A stretch of 64,000 nucleotides of DNA from GCA-003244245 sp049673305 (lineage in GTDB: Bacteria > Actinomycetota > Actinomycetes > Mycobacteriales > Pseudonocardiaceae), in assembly GCA_049673305.1 (NCBI GenBank), contig JBATXM010000009.1, positions 62,001-126,000 on the forward strand, read 5' to 3'. Below, one piece after another: positions 27,294 through 43,788 of the stretch. A program made the position numbers and the translations under genes. Under the pieces are notes generated by a model. The model was not told where the DNA came from and did no database searches. It saw only the letters and a list, made by a program, of their open reading frames with translations. Positions within the stretch are counted from its first letter, which is position 1. Every line of letters starts with the position of its first letter.

Positions 27294-27599
27294 TTACTGG
27301 ATATTGACGTCGACGCTGGCCGGCAGGTCGATACGCATCAGCGCGTCCACCGTCTTGGGCGTCGGGTCGAGAATGTCGATCAGCCGCTTGTGCGTGCGCA
27401 TCTCGAAGTGCTCCCGCGAATCTTTGTACTTGTGCGGCGAGCGAATAACGCAGTACACGTTCTTCTCGGTCGGCAGCGGCACCGGCCCGACGACACGAGC
27501 TCCGGTGCGCGTCACAGTCTCGACAATCTTGCGCGCGGATGCGTCGATTGCCTCGTGGTCGTAGGCTTTGAGCCGGATGCGGATCTTCTGTCCCGCCAT
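27294..27599 (-). CDS. rpsJ: 30S ribosomal protein S10 (NusE)
   Basis: At 101 residues it starts MAGQKIRIRLKAYDHEAID and is also an antitermination factor that binds NusG/NusB. It is the first gene of the S10 group. The 163-base spacer to tuf probably holds its promoter, but I see no convincing -35/-10 pair. Confidence 0.98.
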   Translation of the reverse strand: MAGQKIRIRLKAYDHEAIDASARKIVETVTRTGARVVGPVPLPTEKNVYCVIRSPHKYKDSREHFEMRTHKRLIDILDPTPKTVDALMRIDLPASVDVNIQ

Positions 27600-27762
27600 G
27601 GTGGCTTGCCGTCCTGTCAGTCTCGTGCCGCTGGTCTCGTCGTATCAGCCCGTACCTCACCGGTCCCCGCGCTCGGGTGTGTCGCGCCGGGAACCCCGTA
27701 ATGGTAAACGATCCGTGATCGCTGACCAAATCGGGGCTGGACCCTCATGAGCTGGGCTGCGC

Positions 27763-28956
<1,194 letters not shown>

Positions 28957-29108
28957 TGGTCTCGTCCTCCTGGACTTGTTCTGTGGATCCGCCGGACCCT
29001 TAAAGGTCCTGATGTAGCGGCATGTTGTCAGGTGATCTCGGGCGGACCTCCGTCAGGGGCTCCGGTACCCGCTGCTGCGGCTAGTCGCAGCTGGAGAGAA
29101 TCACGGCA

Positions 29109-31205
<2,097 letters not shown>

Positions 31206-31240
31206 GAGAATTCATCCCTAGCTGTCTTGAGAGTGGTTCG

Positions 31241-31711
31241 TCACCAGCGATAGTGCGCGAAGGCCTTGTTCGCCTCGGCCATCTTGTGGGTGTCCTCACG
31301 GCGTTTCACACTCGCTCCGAGGCCGTTGCTGGCGTCGAGTAGTTCATTCATCAGGCGATCCATCATGGTCTTCTCCCGCCGCTGCCGGGAAAAAGTGATC
31401 AGCCAGCGAAGCGCGAGCGTGGTGGAACGCACCGGACGCACCTCGACGGGGACCTGGTACGTAGCACCACCGACGCGGCGGCTCTTCACCTCGATGGCAG
31501 GCTTGACGTTGTCCAGCGCGCGCTTGAGAGTCACCACAGGATCGGTACCCGTCTTGTCCCGGCAGCCCTCCAAGGCTTGGTACACGATCTTCTCGGCCAC
31601 CGATCGCTTGCCGCGCACGAGAACCTTGTTGACCAACTGGGTGACGACCGGGGATCCGTATACCGGGTCGGAGTGCAGCGGCCGCTTCGGGGCGGGGCCC
31701 TTGCGAGGCAT
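31241..31711 (-). CDS. rpsG: 30S ribosomal protein S7
   Basis: At 156 residues it starts MPRKGPAPKRPLHSDPVYGS and has the ALRWLITFSRQR helix. Its start shares a base with the rpsL stop. Confidence 0.98.
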   Translation of the reverse strand: MPRKGPAPKRPLHSDPVYGSPVVTQLVNKVLVRGKRSVAEKIVYQALEGCRDKTGTDPVVTLKRALDNVKPAIEVKSRRVGGATYQVPVEVRPVRSTTLALRWLITFSRQRREKTMMDRLMNELLDASNGLGASVKRREDTHKMAEANKAFAHYRW

Positions 31712-32085
31712 CAGCCTTTCTCCTTCTTCGCACCGTAGCGACTGCGGGCCTGTTTACGACCCTTCACGCCCTGAGTGTCCAACGATCCACGAATGATCTT
31801 GTAGCGGACACCGGGCAGGTCCTTCACCCGACCACCTCGCACCAGGACGATGGAGTGCTCCTGGAGATTATGACCCTCACCCGGAATGTAAGCCGTGACC
31901 TCAACCTGGCTGGTGAGGCGCACCCGGGCGACCTTGCGCAACGCCGAGTTCGGCTTCTTCGGGGTCGTCGTGTAAACGCGGGTGCACACGCCGCGCCGTT
32001 GCGGGCTCCCCTTCAGTGCTGCAGTCTTGGTCTTCGCGAGCTTGTCCTCGCGGCCCTTGCGGACCAGCTGCTGGATGGTAGGCAT
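31711..32085 (-). CDS. rpsL: 30S ribosomal protein S12
   Basis: This 124-residue decoding-centre protein is the first gene of the str operon. TPKKPNSALRKVAR and RVKDLPGVRYKIIRG are both wild type. The lysines whose replacement gives streptomycin resistance are therefore present. Confidence 0.98.
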   Translation of the reverse strand: MPTIQQLVRKGREDKLAKTKTAALKGSPQRRGVCTRVYTTTPKKPNSALRKVARVRLTSQVEVTAYIPGEGHNLQEHSIVLVRGGRVKDLPGVRYKIIRGSLDTQGVKGRKQARSRYGAKKEKG

Positions 32086-32466
32086 GAACCAGCTTTCTTC
32101 AGTGTTCTTGCAGTTCCTGATCTTGCTCTGTCGTCATGTGGTGCCGCGCCATAACCGTGCCACCCAGCCACCGATGCTCTGCATGGCCGGTCACTCCGTA
32201 TCCCGCAGTCGGGCGTGTCGCTGTTGACCCAGCGGCTCGATCAGGTAAACCCGACGGGAGCTGGGTGGCACCGGCGCCAGATCCGGAGGTTGGAGTCCCG
32301 AGGAACCCACACCGCCAGTGGTGCGCCATCAGCAGGCATACAGAGCGGCCCGACCGGAGCCGGGACCGAAGACAAGGATACCTGGGACGCTCACCCCGGG
32401 TCAAAACAGGGTCTGAACGAGGTTCGGACAGGATCCAAACTAGGGTCCGAACGAGGAGGTGCGCCC
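32086..32466. promoter_or_regulatory. Divergent region between rpsL and mcr
   Basis: This 381-base spacer must hold the str-operon promoter (minus) and the mcr promoter (plus). The mcr-proximal end has an array of degenerate 10-12 base repeats (see 32398-32454) immediately before a GAGGAGG ribosome-binding site. I could not choose a convincing -10 for either direction. The plus-strand frame that is open here (from 32215) is Gly/Thr/Ser-rich and does not look like protein. Confidence 0.45.
32398..32454. repeat. Degenerate 10-12 bp direct repeats upstream of mcr
   Basis: Five consecutive units read GGGTCAAAACA, GGGTCTGAACGA, GGTTCGGACA, GGATCCAAACTA and GGGTCCGAACGA, sharing a GGGTC-x-x-AAC core. 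They end just before the mcr ribosome-binding site, where a regulator could bind or where decayed tandem duplication is visible. Confidence 0.6.
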
Positions 32467-33570
32467 ATGCCGGGACCACTCGTCGGGCTGCGGGTGATCG
32501 AGCTGGCTGGGATCGGGCCAGGCCCCCACGCGGGAATGCTGCTGGCCGACTTGGGAGCCGACGTGGTGCGGATCGAACGACCCCTCGAACGCGCCCCGGG
32601 CGCCGGGGACCAGATGCTACGCAGCCGGCGCTCGGTGGTGCTTGACCTGAAGGAACCCGCAGATCGGGAAACCCTGCTGCGGCTGGCGGAGCGGGCCGAC
32701 GTGCTGATCGAAGGCTTGCGTCCCGGTGTCACCGAGCGATTGGGGCTCGGCCCGGTCGACTGCCACGCCCGCAACCCAGCCCTGGTGTACGCGCGGATGA
32801 CGGGCTGGGGGCAGGACGGCCCGCTGGCTGAGCGCGCCGGGCACGACATCACCTACATCGCGCTCTCTGGTGTGCTGCACGCCATCGGGAATGCGGGGGG
32901 CAAGCCGGTGCCACCACTGAACCTGGTGGGGGATTTCGGCGGCGGCTCGATGTTCCTGGTGGTCGGAGTGCTGGCGGCGCTGTGGGAGCGGGAACGGTCC
33001 GGTGCCGGCCAGGTCATCGACGCAGCTATGGTAGACGGGGTCAGCGTGCTGGCCCAGATGTTCTGGTCATTGCGCGCCTGCGGGTTGTGGAGCGATCAGC
33101 GAGGCAGCAACCTGCTCGATTCAGGTGCCCCCTTCTACGACACCTACGCCTGCGCCGACGGTCGCTACGTCGCCGTCGGTGCGTTGGAACCACAGTTCTA
33201 TGCGGCGCTGCTGGAGGGCCTTGGGCTCGCCGACCAAGGCCTGCCCGCACAGCTGGACCCGGCGGGGTGGCCCGTGTTGCGCCAACGGTTCACCGACGCG
33301 TTCGCCAGCCGCAGCCGCGATGAGTGGGGGAGCGTATTCGAAGGAACCGACGCCTGCGTGGCACCGGTTTTGTCGTTCGCCGAGGTGCCCACGCACCCGC
33401 ATATCGCGGCTCGCGGCACCGTCATCACCCTCGGCGGGGTGCCCCAGGCAGCACCCGCGCCCCGGTTCTCGCGCACCCGTCCCGACCGGCCGGCACCGCC
33501 GCCGAAACCCGGCGCCGACACCGCCGAAGTACTCGCCGCCTGGGGCGTCACCCCTGTTGGTGGTCCTTGA
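32467..33570 (+). CDS. mcr: Alpha-methylacyl-CoA racemase (CoA-transferase family III fold)
   Basis: It racemises 2-methyl-branched acyl-CoA thioesters for beta-oxidation of branched fatty acids or sterol side chains. At 367 residues it aligns by eye with Mycobacterium tuberculosis MCR from the N-terminus onward. The catalytic set known for that enzyme is kept at the same numbers: His126 (GHDITYI), Asp156 (LVGDFGGG) and Glu241 (LEPQFY). I start at the ATG at 32467, after GAGGAGG. The upstream frame lacks homology. It is a lone plus-strand gene between the str operon and rpoC. Other CaiB/BaiF transferases share the fold, but the active-site agreement favours the racemase. Confidence 0.9.
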   Translation: MPGPLVGLRVIELAGIGPGPHAGMLLADLGADVVRIERPLERAPGAGDQMLRSRRSVVLDLKEPADRETLLRLAERADVLIEGLRPGVTERLGLGPVDCHARNPALVYARMTGWGQDGPLAERAGHDITYIALSGVLHAIGNAGGKPVPPLNLVGDFGGGSMFLVVGVLAALWERERSGAGQVIDAAMVDGVSVLAQMFWSLRACGLWSDQRGSNLLDSGAPFYDTYACADGRYVAVGALEPQFYAALLEGLGLADQGLPAQLDPAGWPVLRQRFTDAFASRSRDEWGSVFEGTDACVAPVLSFAEVPTHPHIAARGTVITLGGVPQAAPAPRFSRTRPDRPAPPPKPGADTAEVLAAWGVTPVGGP

Positions 33571-33582
33571 AGAGCCACCAAC
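33556..33582. terminator. Hairpin between convergent mcr and rpoC
   Basis: The perfect inverted repeat GTTGGTGG (33556-33563) / CCACCAAC (33575-33582) with an 11-base loop includes the mcr stop codon. It lies 14 bases past the rpoC stop. There is no long U tract, so its strength as an intrinsic terminator is uncertain, but its position suits both genes. Confidence 0.55.
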
Positions 33583-33595
33583 GCTCCTGACCCGG

Positions 33596-37519
<3,924 letters not shown>

Positions 37520-37691
37520 GTCTCGTTCCTTCTCCCCTGTGTTGTCGAAACCCTGATGTTGCCGAAACCCGGTATGACGCGATCAGGGTGGGGTCCGTGC
37601 GGGGTGTTTCCTGTACTTCGTTTGCTGGTGCGCCCGGCGTGCGGGTGGACGGGAGGACCACCCGCACGCCAGACACGATCTTGAGGAGTTG

Positions 37692-40600
37692 TTACTGCAC
37701 GACGTCATCTACCGACGGAGACTCGTTACGCGAGAGGTTGATGCCGAGATTGGCAGCCGCCCGCTCCAAGTCTTCATCGTCGGAATCCCGCATCTCGATC
37801 GCCGCCCCGTCACTGGAGAGCACCTCGACGTTGAGGCACAGCGACTGCAATTCTTTGAGCAGTACCTTGAACGATTCGGGAATTCCAGGCTCGGGAATAT
37901 TCTCGCCCTTGACGATGGCCTCGTACACCTTTACCCGGCCGAGCACGTCATCGGACTTGATCGTCAACAGTTCCTGAAGGGTGTAAGCCGCCCCATAGGC
38001 CTGCATAGCCCAACACTCCATCTCGCCGAAGCGTTGGCCACCGAACTGCGCTTTTCCACCAAGAGGTTGCTGAGTAATCATCGAGTACGGACCGGTCGAG
38101 CGAGCGTGGATCTTGTCATCAACCAGGTGCAGCAACTTGATGATGTACATGTAACCGACCGCGACCGGGTAAGGGTAAGGTTCACCGGTACGACCGTCGA
38201 ACAACTGTGCCTTGCCATTGGGTCCGACCATTTGCTCGCCATCTCGGTTCGGCAGAGTCGAACCGAGCAGCCCGGTGATCTCCTCCTCCCGAGCACCATC
38301 GAAAACCGGCGTGGCAACCACGGTGCCAGGGTCGGCCTGATGCAGTTCCTCAGGCAGCCGGGCGGCCCACTCCGGATCACCATTAACCTGCCACCCGTTC
38401 TTGGCGATCCAGCCGAGGTGCGTCTCCAAAATCTGTCCGATGTTCATTCGACGCGGGACACCGTGGGTGTTCAGAATGATGTCCACCGCCGTCCCATCTG
38501 ACAGGAACGGCATGTCCTCCACCGGGAGGATCTTGCCGATGACGCCCTTGTTACCGTGCCGGCCAGCGAGCTTGTCACCGTCCTGGATCTTGCGCTTCTG
38601 TGCGACATAAACCCGGACCAGCTCGTTAACACCGGGCGACAGCTCGTCGTCGTCCTCCCGGGAGAACACCCGGATACCGATGACCTTGCCGGTCTCGCCG
38701 TGCGGCACCTTGAGGCTGGTGTCGCGGACCTCACGAGCCTTCTCACCGAAGATGGCCCGCAGCAGCCGCTCTTCAGGGGTCAACTCGGTCTCACCCTTCG
38801 GCGTCACCTTGCCGACCAGAATATCTCCGGCCTGTACCTCGGCACCGATCCGGATGATTCCTCGCTCGTCGAGATCCGCCAGCACCTCCTCGGACACGTT
38901 CGGGATGTCCCGCGTGATCTCCTCAGCACCGAGCTTGGTGTCCCGAGCGTCGATCTCGTGCTCGTCGATATGGATCGAGGTGAGCACGTCGTCCTGGACC
39001 AGACGCTGGCTCAGGATGATCGCGTCCTCGTAGTTGTGGCCCTCCCACGGCATGATCGCCACGAGGAGGTTCTTACCCAGGGCCATCTCACCGGAGTCGG
39101 TACACGGCCCGTCGGCAAGCACCTGGCCTATTTCCACTCGGTCACCCTCGGCCACGATGGGTCGCTGGTTAATGCAGGTACCCTGGTTGGAGCGGTGAAA
39201 CTTGTGCATCCGGTAGGTCTGCCGGCTGCCGTCGTCGGCCATGACGGTGACGTAGTCGGCGCACAGCTCCTCAACCACGCCGGCCTTCTCGGCTACCACG
39301 ACGTCGCCGGCATCGACCGCCGCCCGCAGCTCCATACCGGTTCCCACCAGTGGCGCATCACTGCGCAACAGCGGTACCGCCTGGCGCTGCATATTGGCGC
39401 CCATCAGGGCCCGGTTGGCGTCGTCGTGCTCGACGAACGGGATCATCGCGGTGGCCACCGAGACCATCTGCTGAGGCGAGACATCCATGTAGTCCACGCC
39501 CTGCGGGTCGATGTAGTCGACGTCGCCACCCTTACGCCGGACCAGCACGCGCTCCTCGGCGAAGTAGCCATCCGCGCCCAGCACCGCGTTGGCCTGCGCT
39601 TTGACGTACCGGTCTTCCTCATCAGCGGTCAGATAGTCGATCTGCTCGGTGACCTGACCGTCGACGACCTTGCGGTAGGGCGTCTCGATGAAGCCGAACG
39701 GGTTGACCCGGGCGTAGGACGACAACGACCCGATCAACCCGATGTTCGGACCCTCAGGGGTCTCGATCGGGCACATCCGGCCGTAGTGCGACGCGTGGAC
39801 GTCACGGACCTCGAAACCGGCCCGCTCGCGGGACAGGCCACCGGGACCCAGCGCGGACAGCCGCCGCTTGTGAGTCAACCCGGCCAGCGGGTTGGTCTGG
39901 TCCATGAACTGGGACAACTGGGAGGTGCCGAAGAACTCCTTGATCGCCGCCACCACGGGACGGATGTTGATCAAAGTCTGCGGCGTGATGGCTTCGACGT
40001 CTTGAGTGGTCATCCGCTCCCGAACAACCCGCTCCATGCGAGACAGACCCACCCGGACCTGGTTCTGGATCAGCTCCCCTACGGTGCGCAACCGGCGATT
40101 ACCGAAGTGGTCGATGTCATCGGTCTCCACCGGCACCACCTCACCAGCCGCGCTACTGGCGGCCGGCATGGTCGTTTCACCCGCGTGCAGCCGGACGAGG
40201 TAATCGATGGTGGTGACGATGTCGTCCTCGGTCAGCACCCCGTTGCGATAAGGCAGGCCGAGCCCCAGCTTCTTGTTAGCCTTGTAGCGGCCGACCTTGG
40301 CTAGGTCGTAGCGCTTGACCTTGAAGAAGAGGTTTTCCAGCAGCGCCTGCGCGCTCTCCTTGGTGGGTGGCTCGCCCGGGCGCAGCTTGCGGTAGATGTC
40401 CAGCAGCGCCTCGTCGGGGCCAGCGGTGTGATCCTTTTCCAGGGTGGCGAGCAGCGTCTCGGAGTGCGCGAAGCGCGCAGCGATCCGCTCGGTCGTCCAC
40501 CCCAGGGCCTTGAGCAGCACGGTCACCGGCTGGCGGCGCTTGCGGTCGATCCGCACGCCCACCGTGTCGCGCTTGTCGACGTCGAACTCCAGCCAGGCAC

Positions 40601-41186
40601 CACGACTGGGAATGATCTTGACGCTGTAGACGTCCTTGTCGGTGGTCTTGTCCACCGCGTGGTCGAAGTACACGCCAGGGGAGCGAACAAGCTGGGACAC
40701 CACGACCCGCTCGGTCCCGTTGATGATGAAGGTGCCCTTGTTGGTCATCATCGGGAAGTCACCCATGAACACCGTCTGTGACTTGATCTCACCGGTGTTG
40801 TTGTTGGTGAACTCGGCCGTGACGAACAAGGGCGCCGCGTACGTCATGTCCTTGTCCCGGCACTCCTCAACGGAGGCCTTGACCTCGTCGAAGCGAGGGT
40901 CAGAGAAGGACAGGGACATCGAGCCGGAGAAGTCCTCGATCGGAGAGATCTCCTCCAACACCTCGGCGAGACCACCGATGGGTTGCTCGTCACCAGCATC
41001 GATGCGGCGCTGGTACCACTTGGGGTCGCCGACCAACCACTCGAAGGATTGGAGCTGCAAGTCCAAGAGGTTAGGCACCTGGAGCGGCTCGCGGATCTTC
41101 GCGAAGGACGGCCGGGCCGGAGCTCCGGGGAGACGAGATACGGAGTTGTTCGCAGCAGAGGTCTTGGTCGGGCGGGAGACTGCCAA
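37692..41186 (-). CDS. rpoB: DNA-directed RNA polymerase subunit beta
   Basis: At 1164 residues from a TTG at 41186, the start reads AVSRPTK after the initiator Met. GGAAGGA lies eight bases upstream, matching starts of related actinobacteria as I remember them. An in-frame start at 41249 would add 21 residues. The rifampicin region reads SQLSQFMDQTNPLAGL then THKRRLSALGPGG, so the main resistance positions (Asp, His, Ser) are wild type. Two neighbouring residues differ from the common NNPLSGL: Thr for Asn and Ala for Ser. Confidence 0.97.
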   Translation of the reverse strand: MAVSRPTKTSAANNSVSRLPGAPARPSFAKIREPLQVPNLLDLQLQSFEWLVGDPKWYQRRIDAGDEQPIGGLAEVLEEISPIEDFSGSMSLSFSDPRFDEVKASVEECRDKDMTYAAPLFVTAEFTNNNTGEIKSQTVFMGDFPMMTNKGTFIINGTERVVVSQLVRSPGVYFDHAVDKTTDKDVYSVKIIPSRGAWLEFDVDKRDTVGVRIDRKRRQPVTVLLKALGWTTERIAARFAHSETLLATLEKDHTAGPDEALLDIYRKLRPGEPPTKESAQALLENLFFKVKRYDLAKVGRYKANKKLGLGLPYRNGVLTEDDIVTTIDYLVRLHAGETTMPAASSAAGEVVPVETDDIDHFGNRRLRTVGELIQNQVRVGLSRMERVVRERMTTQDVEAITPQTLINIRPVVAAIKEFFGTSQLSQFMDQTNPLAGLTHKRRLSALGPGGLSRERAGFEVRDVHASHYGRMCPIETPEGPNIGLIGSLSSYARVNPFGFIETPYRKVVDGQVTEQIDYLTADEEDRYVKAQANAVLGADGYFAEERVLVRRKGGDVDYIDPQGVDYMDVSPQQMVSVATAMIPFVEHDDANRALMGANMQRQAVPLLRSDAPLVGTGMELRAAVDAGDVVVAEKAGVVEELCADYVTVMADDGSRQTYRMHKFHRSNQGTCINQRPIVAEGDRVEIGQVLADGPCTDSGEMALGKNLLVAIMPWEGHNYEDAIILSQRLVQDDVLTSIHIDEHEIDARDTKLGAEEITRDIPNVSEEVLADLDERGIIRIGAEVQAGDILVGKVTPKGETELTPEERLLRAIFGEKAREVRDTSLKVPHGETGKVIGIRVFSREDDDELSPGVNELVRVYVAQKRKIQDGDKLAGRHGNKGVIGKILPVEDMPFLSDGTAVDIILNTHGVPRRMNIGQILETHLGWIAKNGWQVNGDPEWAARLPEELHQADPGTVVATPVFDGAREEEITGLLGSTLPNRDGEQMVGPNGKAQLFDGRTGEPYPYPVAVGYMYIIKLLHLVDDKIHARSTGPYSMITQQPLGGKAQFGGQRFGEMECWAMQAYGAAYTLQELLTIKSDDVLGRVKVYEAIVKGENIPEPGIPESFKVLLKELQSLCLNVEVLSSDGAAIEMRDSDDEDLERAAANLGINLSRNESPSVDDVVQ

Positions 41187-41631
41187 GATTGCGTCCTTCC
41201 GAACACTAGCGCTGCCGAGCGCAGGACCACGTGGTCGCTTGGCGACCACCCTCCCGGCGCGGTGTTGGTGCAGTTGCTGATGTAGTTGTTGAACTACTCT
41301 TGTCGTTTGCGCTTGTTACCGTCGACAGTCGTTGATTGTCGACGCAGCCCACTGCACCCTGTGCGCAAAGGACCCCGTACTGGGGTACCCCAAGAGCAGG
41401 GAAGTGAAGAAGGCAGCGCAAAGAAGCAGTCTAACCGCTAGGACGGCGACTGTCCAGCACCGGTCACAGCCGGCGCAAGCGTGCCCTTAGAGTGACCTGC
41501 CAGGCGCCGCCCGTCAAGAGCACATCGTCCGATCAGTGGTTGGATGTGCACGATCAGCGGACCTGAAGCCGACCGGTGCGGACGATCGATGCAGGCCTGC
41601 AGTCGGATCGGCCGACCGCCAGGGGACGCCG
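41187..41631 (-). promoter_or_regulatory. rpoB upstream/leader region
   Basis: About 445 bases separate the Mce-associated-like gene from rpoB. The candidate promoter at 41428-41456 would give a leader of roughly 230 bases. The leader contains GTCGACAATC / GACTGTCGAC inverted elements (about 41322-41345). No gene is supported here. Confidence 0.6.
41428..41456 (-). promoter_or_regulatory. Candidate sigma-70-type promoter of rpoBC
   Basis: Read on the minus strand, TGGACA (41456-41451), a 17-base spacer and TAGACT (41433-41428) match the housekeeping consensus closely. They lie upstream of rpoB with no intervening gene. This is the best promoter-like element I found in the window. Confidence 0.65.
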
Positions 41632-42201
41632 TCAGAACGGCTCTGCGTCAGCAATCTTCCAGCGGTCGTCGACTCGATGCGCCGTGACAACGAGCCTGCC
41701 CGAGGCGAGCAGTGGCGTGACCTGACCCCCCTGGTGGGCCTGCTGATCGAGAAACACCAGCACTATCGCCCGGTCACCGTCGAGCACCTTGACGGCGAGA
41801 GCGGGCACGGTCGCCACCACCACGGCTTGTTGGGGCGGCGCCAACTGGCGCACCCGGGCGAACTGGTGATGAAAAGTGGGGACGAAGGAGCCGGTGATGA
41901 CCTCGGCAGCAGCCCGTTCGTTGTCATCCAACCGGGCAAAGTCATAGGAGAAGACCCGTTGCACCGCTTCGCGCACCTGCCCGGAGACCTGAGCGGTGGT
42001 GCCGGCATCGACCAGCGCGTTGTTACTCGCCGCCGCGGACCCAGCCAGCTGGTTGGACTCGCCGCGGAACCAGGCCGCGAGACCCAAGATCAGCACCACT
42101 GCGGCGACCAACGCCACCAACGTCGCCACCCCCGTCAGACGCCGGGACGACTCCGCCATCTCCTCGACGGGAGCAGATTGTGGTGGGGCCGGGGTGGTCA
42201 T
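41632..42201 (-). CDS. Mce-associated-like membrane protein 1
   Basis: This 189-residue protein has a short cytoplasmic N-terminus, one membrane helix (about 24-44) and an exported alpha+beta domain ending GRLVVTAHRVDDRWKIADAEPF (a tail-like hallmark of Mce-associated proteins, VDDRWKI). It probably has an NTF2-like fold. Such proteins accompany Mce lipid importers, yet no mce or yrbE gene is in the window. It lies 27 bases after the similar gene 42229-42837, so the two form a unit. Confidence 0.65.
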   Translation of the reverse strand: MTTPAPPQSAPVEEMAESSRRLTGVATLVALVAAVVLILGLAAWFRGESNQLAGSAAASNNALVDAGTTAQVSGQVREAVQRVFSYDFARLDDNERAAAEVITGSFVPTFHHQFARVRQLAPPQQAVVVATVPALAVKVLDGDRAIVLVFLDQQAHQGGQVTPLLASGRLVVTAHRVDDRWKIADAEPF

Positions 42202-42228
42202 CGTCGGCGTTCTCCCTGTTTCGGGGGC

Positions 42229-42837
42229 CTATTTCGGGGATGGGGATGAGGCTGCGGGGCACGGTCCAGGCTCCGAGTAAGCGTCGCCGACCGGCGTCAG
42301 CGCGCCGACCTTCCACGCCTCGCCGGCACGGATCATCGCCAGGCGAACGCGCCGGTGCGTGCAGCTCGGGTCACCTTGTTCAGATTGAGATGTGACGTCC
42401 ACCCCAACGAGCACCTGCGCGGTGCCGAAACGCTCATCGAGCGAGGCGACCGCAGCGTCGAGAACCCGCGCAGTGCTGATCGCTGCAGAGTCGGTGATGG
42501 CACGGGCGTAGGTGTTCCGATTGGCCCGCAGCTGGGTGAGTAACGACCCGGCCGCAGACTGTTCCCACAGGGTCAACCCGTCCTGCACCCGATGATAATC
42601 AAGCGTATCGAGGTTGAGCGTGGCACGTTGCGCATCCCGCAGCACGGCGTCTCGGTCCATTCCCAGGGCAAGAGACTTGTCGTGCGCGGCCCGGTACCAG
42701 GACATGCCGAACCAACTCGCGGCGGCGAAGGCGAACACAGCGACAACCGCGACTACGAGGATGGCGCTCCGTAGCGGGCCGCCAAGGCAAGCTTGCCTCG
42801 GAACGGTGCGGGTGGTGGCGATACTGGTCATGGTCAT
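42229..42837 (-). CDS. Mce-associated-like membrane protein 2
   Basis: This 202-residue protein has a basic N-terminus, one membrane helix (about 25-47) and an exported domain with helices like ALGMDRDAVLRDAQ and a C-terminal strand AMIRAGEAWKVGALTPVGD. The architecture is the same as its downstream neighbour and as Mce-associated proteins. Two cysteines (PSCTHRR and GPCPA) could form an external disulfide. It is divergent from the lipase-like gene 20 bases away. Confidence 0.6.
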   Translation of the reverse strand: MTMTSIATTRTVPRQACLGGPLRSAILVVAVVAVFAFAAASWFGMSWYRAAHDKSLALGMDRDAVLRDAQRATLNLDTLDYHRVQDGLTLWEQSAAGSLLTQLRANRNTYARAITDSAAISTARVLDAAVASLDERFGTAQVLVGVDVTSQSEQGDPSCTHRRVRLAMIRAGEAWKVGALTPVGDAYSEPGPCPAASSPSPK

Positions 42838-42857
42838 CCCGGGTAGAGAGATAGCTG

Positions 42858-43754
42858 GTGATGGTGGCTGTGAACACCAGACATGAACAGGGGTACCGGG
42901 AGATCGCGCCCGGTCGGTCCGGGTACTGGCAGGCCTGGCTCCCCCAGGATCCGGCGCGGGCGGTCGTCGTCATCGTGCACGGTCTCCATGAGCACTCGGC
43001 GCGCTACGCGCATGTTGGCGCCCGGCTGGCCGCAGCGGGCTTCGCGGCCTACGCCGCCGACCATCGCGGACACGGACGATCCGACGGGCGACGAGCCAAC
43101 ATCGAGCGAATGGCGTTGATCGTGGCGGATCTGAGCTCTTTCGTGCGGTTCGCCCTCGAGCGGCATCCCAACCTGCCGGTGTTCATGGTCGGCCACTCGC
43201 TCGGCGGACTGATCGCGCTGCACTATGCCACTGAACCAGGGGCCGTCCTGGCCGGGCTGGTCGTGTCCGGGCCGGCGGTGCAGGCACTGGCTGGCTCGGC
43301 GCTGCAAAGACGCCTGGCCGGGGTGCTCTCGGCGCTGGTTCCCAACCTTGGCGTAGCAGCCCTTGCCGCTGATCAGAAGATCAGCCGAGACCCCGAGGTG
43401 GTCCGTGCCTACCAAGCGGATCCACTGGTGTATCGCGGCAAAATCAAGGCCCGGACCGGCGCCGAGATACTGGCGACGATGGAGGGCCTGCCTGTCCGGC
43501 TGCCGCGGTTGTCCATGCCGCTGCTGCTCCTGCACGGCACCGAGGACCGAATATGCGCGCCTGCCGGCTCGGCAATGGTGCACGACACAGTGTCCTCGCC
43601 TGACAAGGCCCTGCACCAATGCCCAGGCCTCTACCATGAAGTGTTCAACGAGCCCGAGCGCGAGGCGATCCTCACCCACCTGCTCTGCTGGCTCACCCAG
43701 CACCTGCCTGCCCCGCATTCAGCAGGCGCAGCGGGGTTTTCGCAGGTCGAATAA
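42858..43754 (+). CDS. Alpha/beta hydrolase, monoacylglycerol-lipase-like
   Basis: At 298 residues this closely resembles the bacterial monoglyceride lipases (Rv0183 type). It has an oxyanion HGLHEHS, nucleophile Ser114 in GHSLGG, Asp230 in HGTEDRI and His260 in GLYHEVFNEPE. It probably hydrolyses monoacylglycerols or lysophospholipids. It has no clear signal peptide. Start GTG at 42858; the ATG next to it is equivalent. Its last 14 codons form the left arm of the large terminator shared with rplL. Confidence 0.85.
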   Translation: MMVAVNTRHEQGYREIAPGRSGYWQAWLPQDPARAVVVIVHGLHEHSARYAHVGARLAAAGFAAYAADHRGHGRSDGRRANIERMALIVADLSSFVRFALERHPNLPVFMVGHSLGGLIALHYATEPGAVLAGLVVSGPAVQALAGSALQRRLAGVLSALVPNLGVAALAADQKISRDPEVVRAYQADPLVYRGKIKARTGAEILATMEGLPVRLPRLSMPLLLLHGTEDRICAPAGSAMVHDTVSSPDKALHQCPGLYHEVFNEPEREAILTHLLCWLTQHLPAPHSAGAAGFSQVE

Positions 43755-43778
43755 CCCCGCTGCGCCCGCTGAATGCGG
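43713..43778. terminator. Bidirectional terminator between the lipase-like gene and rplL
   Basis: A 26-base stem with a single mismatch pairs 43713-43738 with 43753-43778 around a 14-base loop. The stem begins CCGCATTCAGC and ends GCTGAATGCGG. It lies between convergent genes and overlaps the hydrolase stop codon. Both arms are flanked by T runs of at most four, so it is only partly canonical. Confidence 0.8.
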
Positions 43779-43788
43779 TTGACGGGTC

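Noticed and set aside
32215..32466. N-terminal extension of the mcr frame
   Set aside because: The open frame continues upstream, but the MCR family starts at 32467 with a ribosome-binding site just before it. The extension is low-complexity.
38556..40304. 582-codon plus-strand frame opposite rpoB
   Set aside because: Antisense shadow of rpoB with no recognisable domain.
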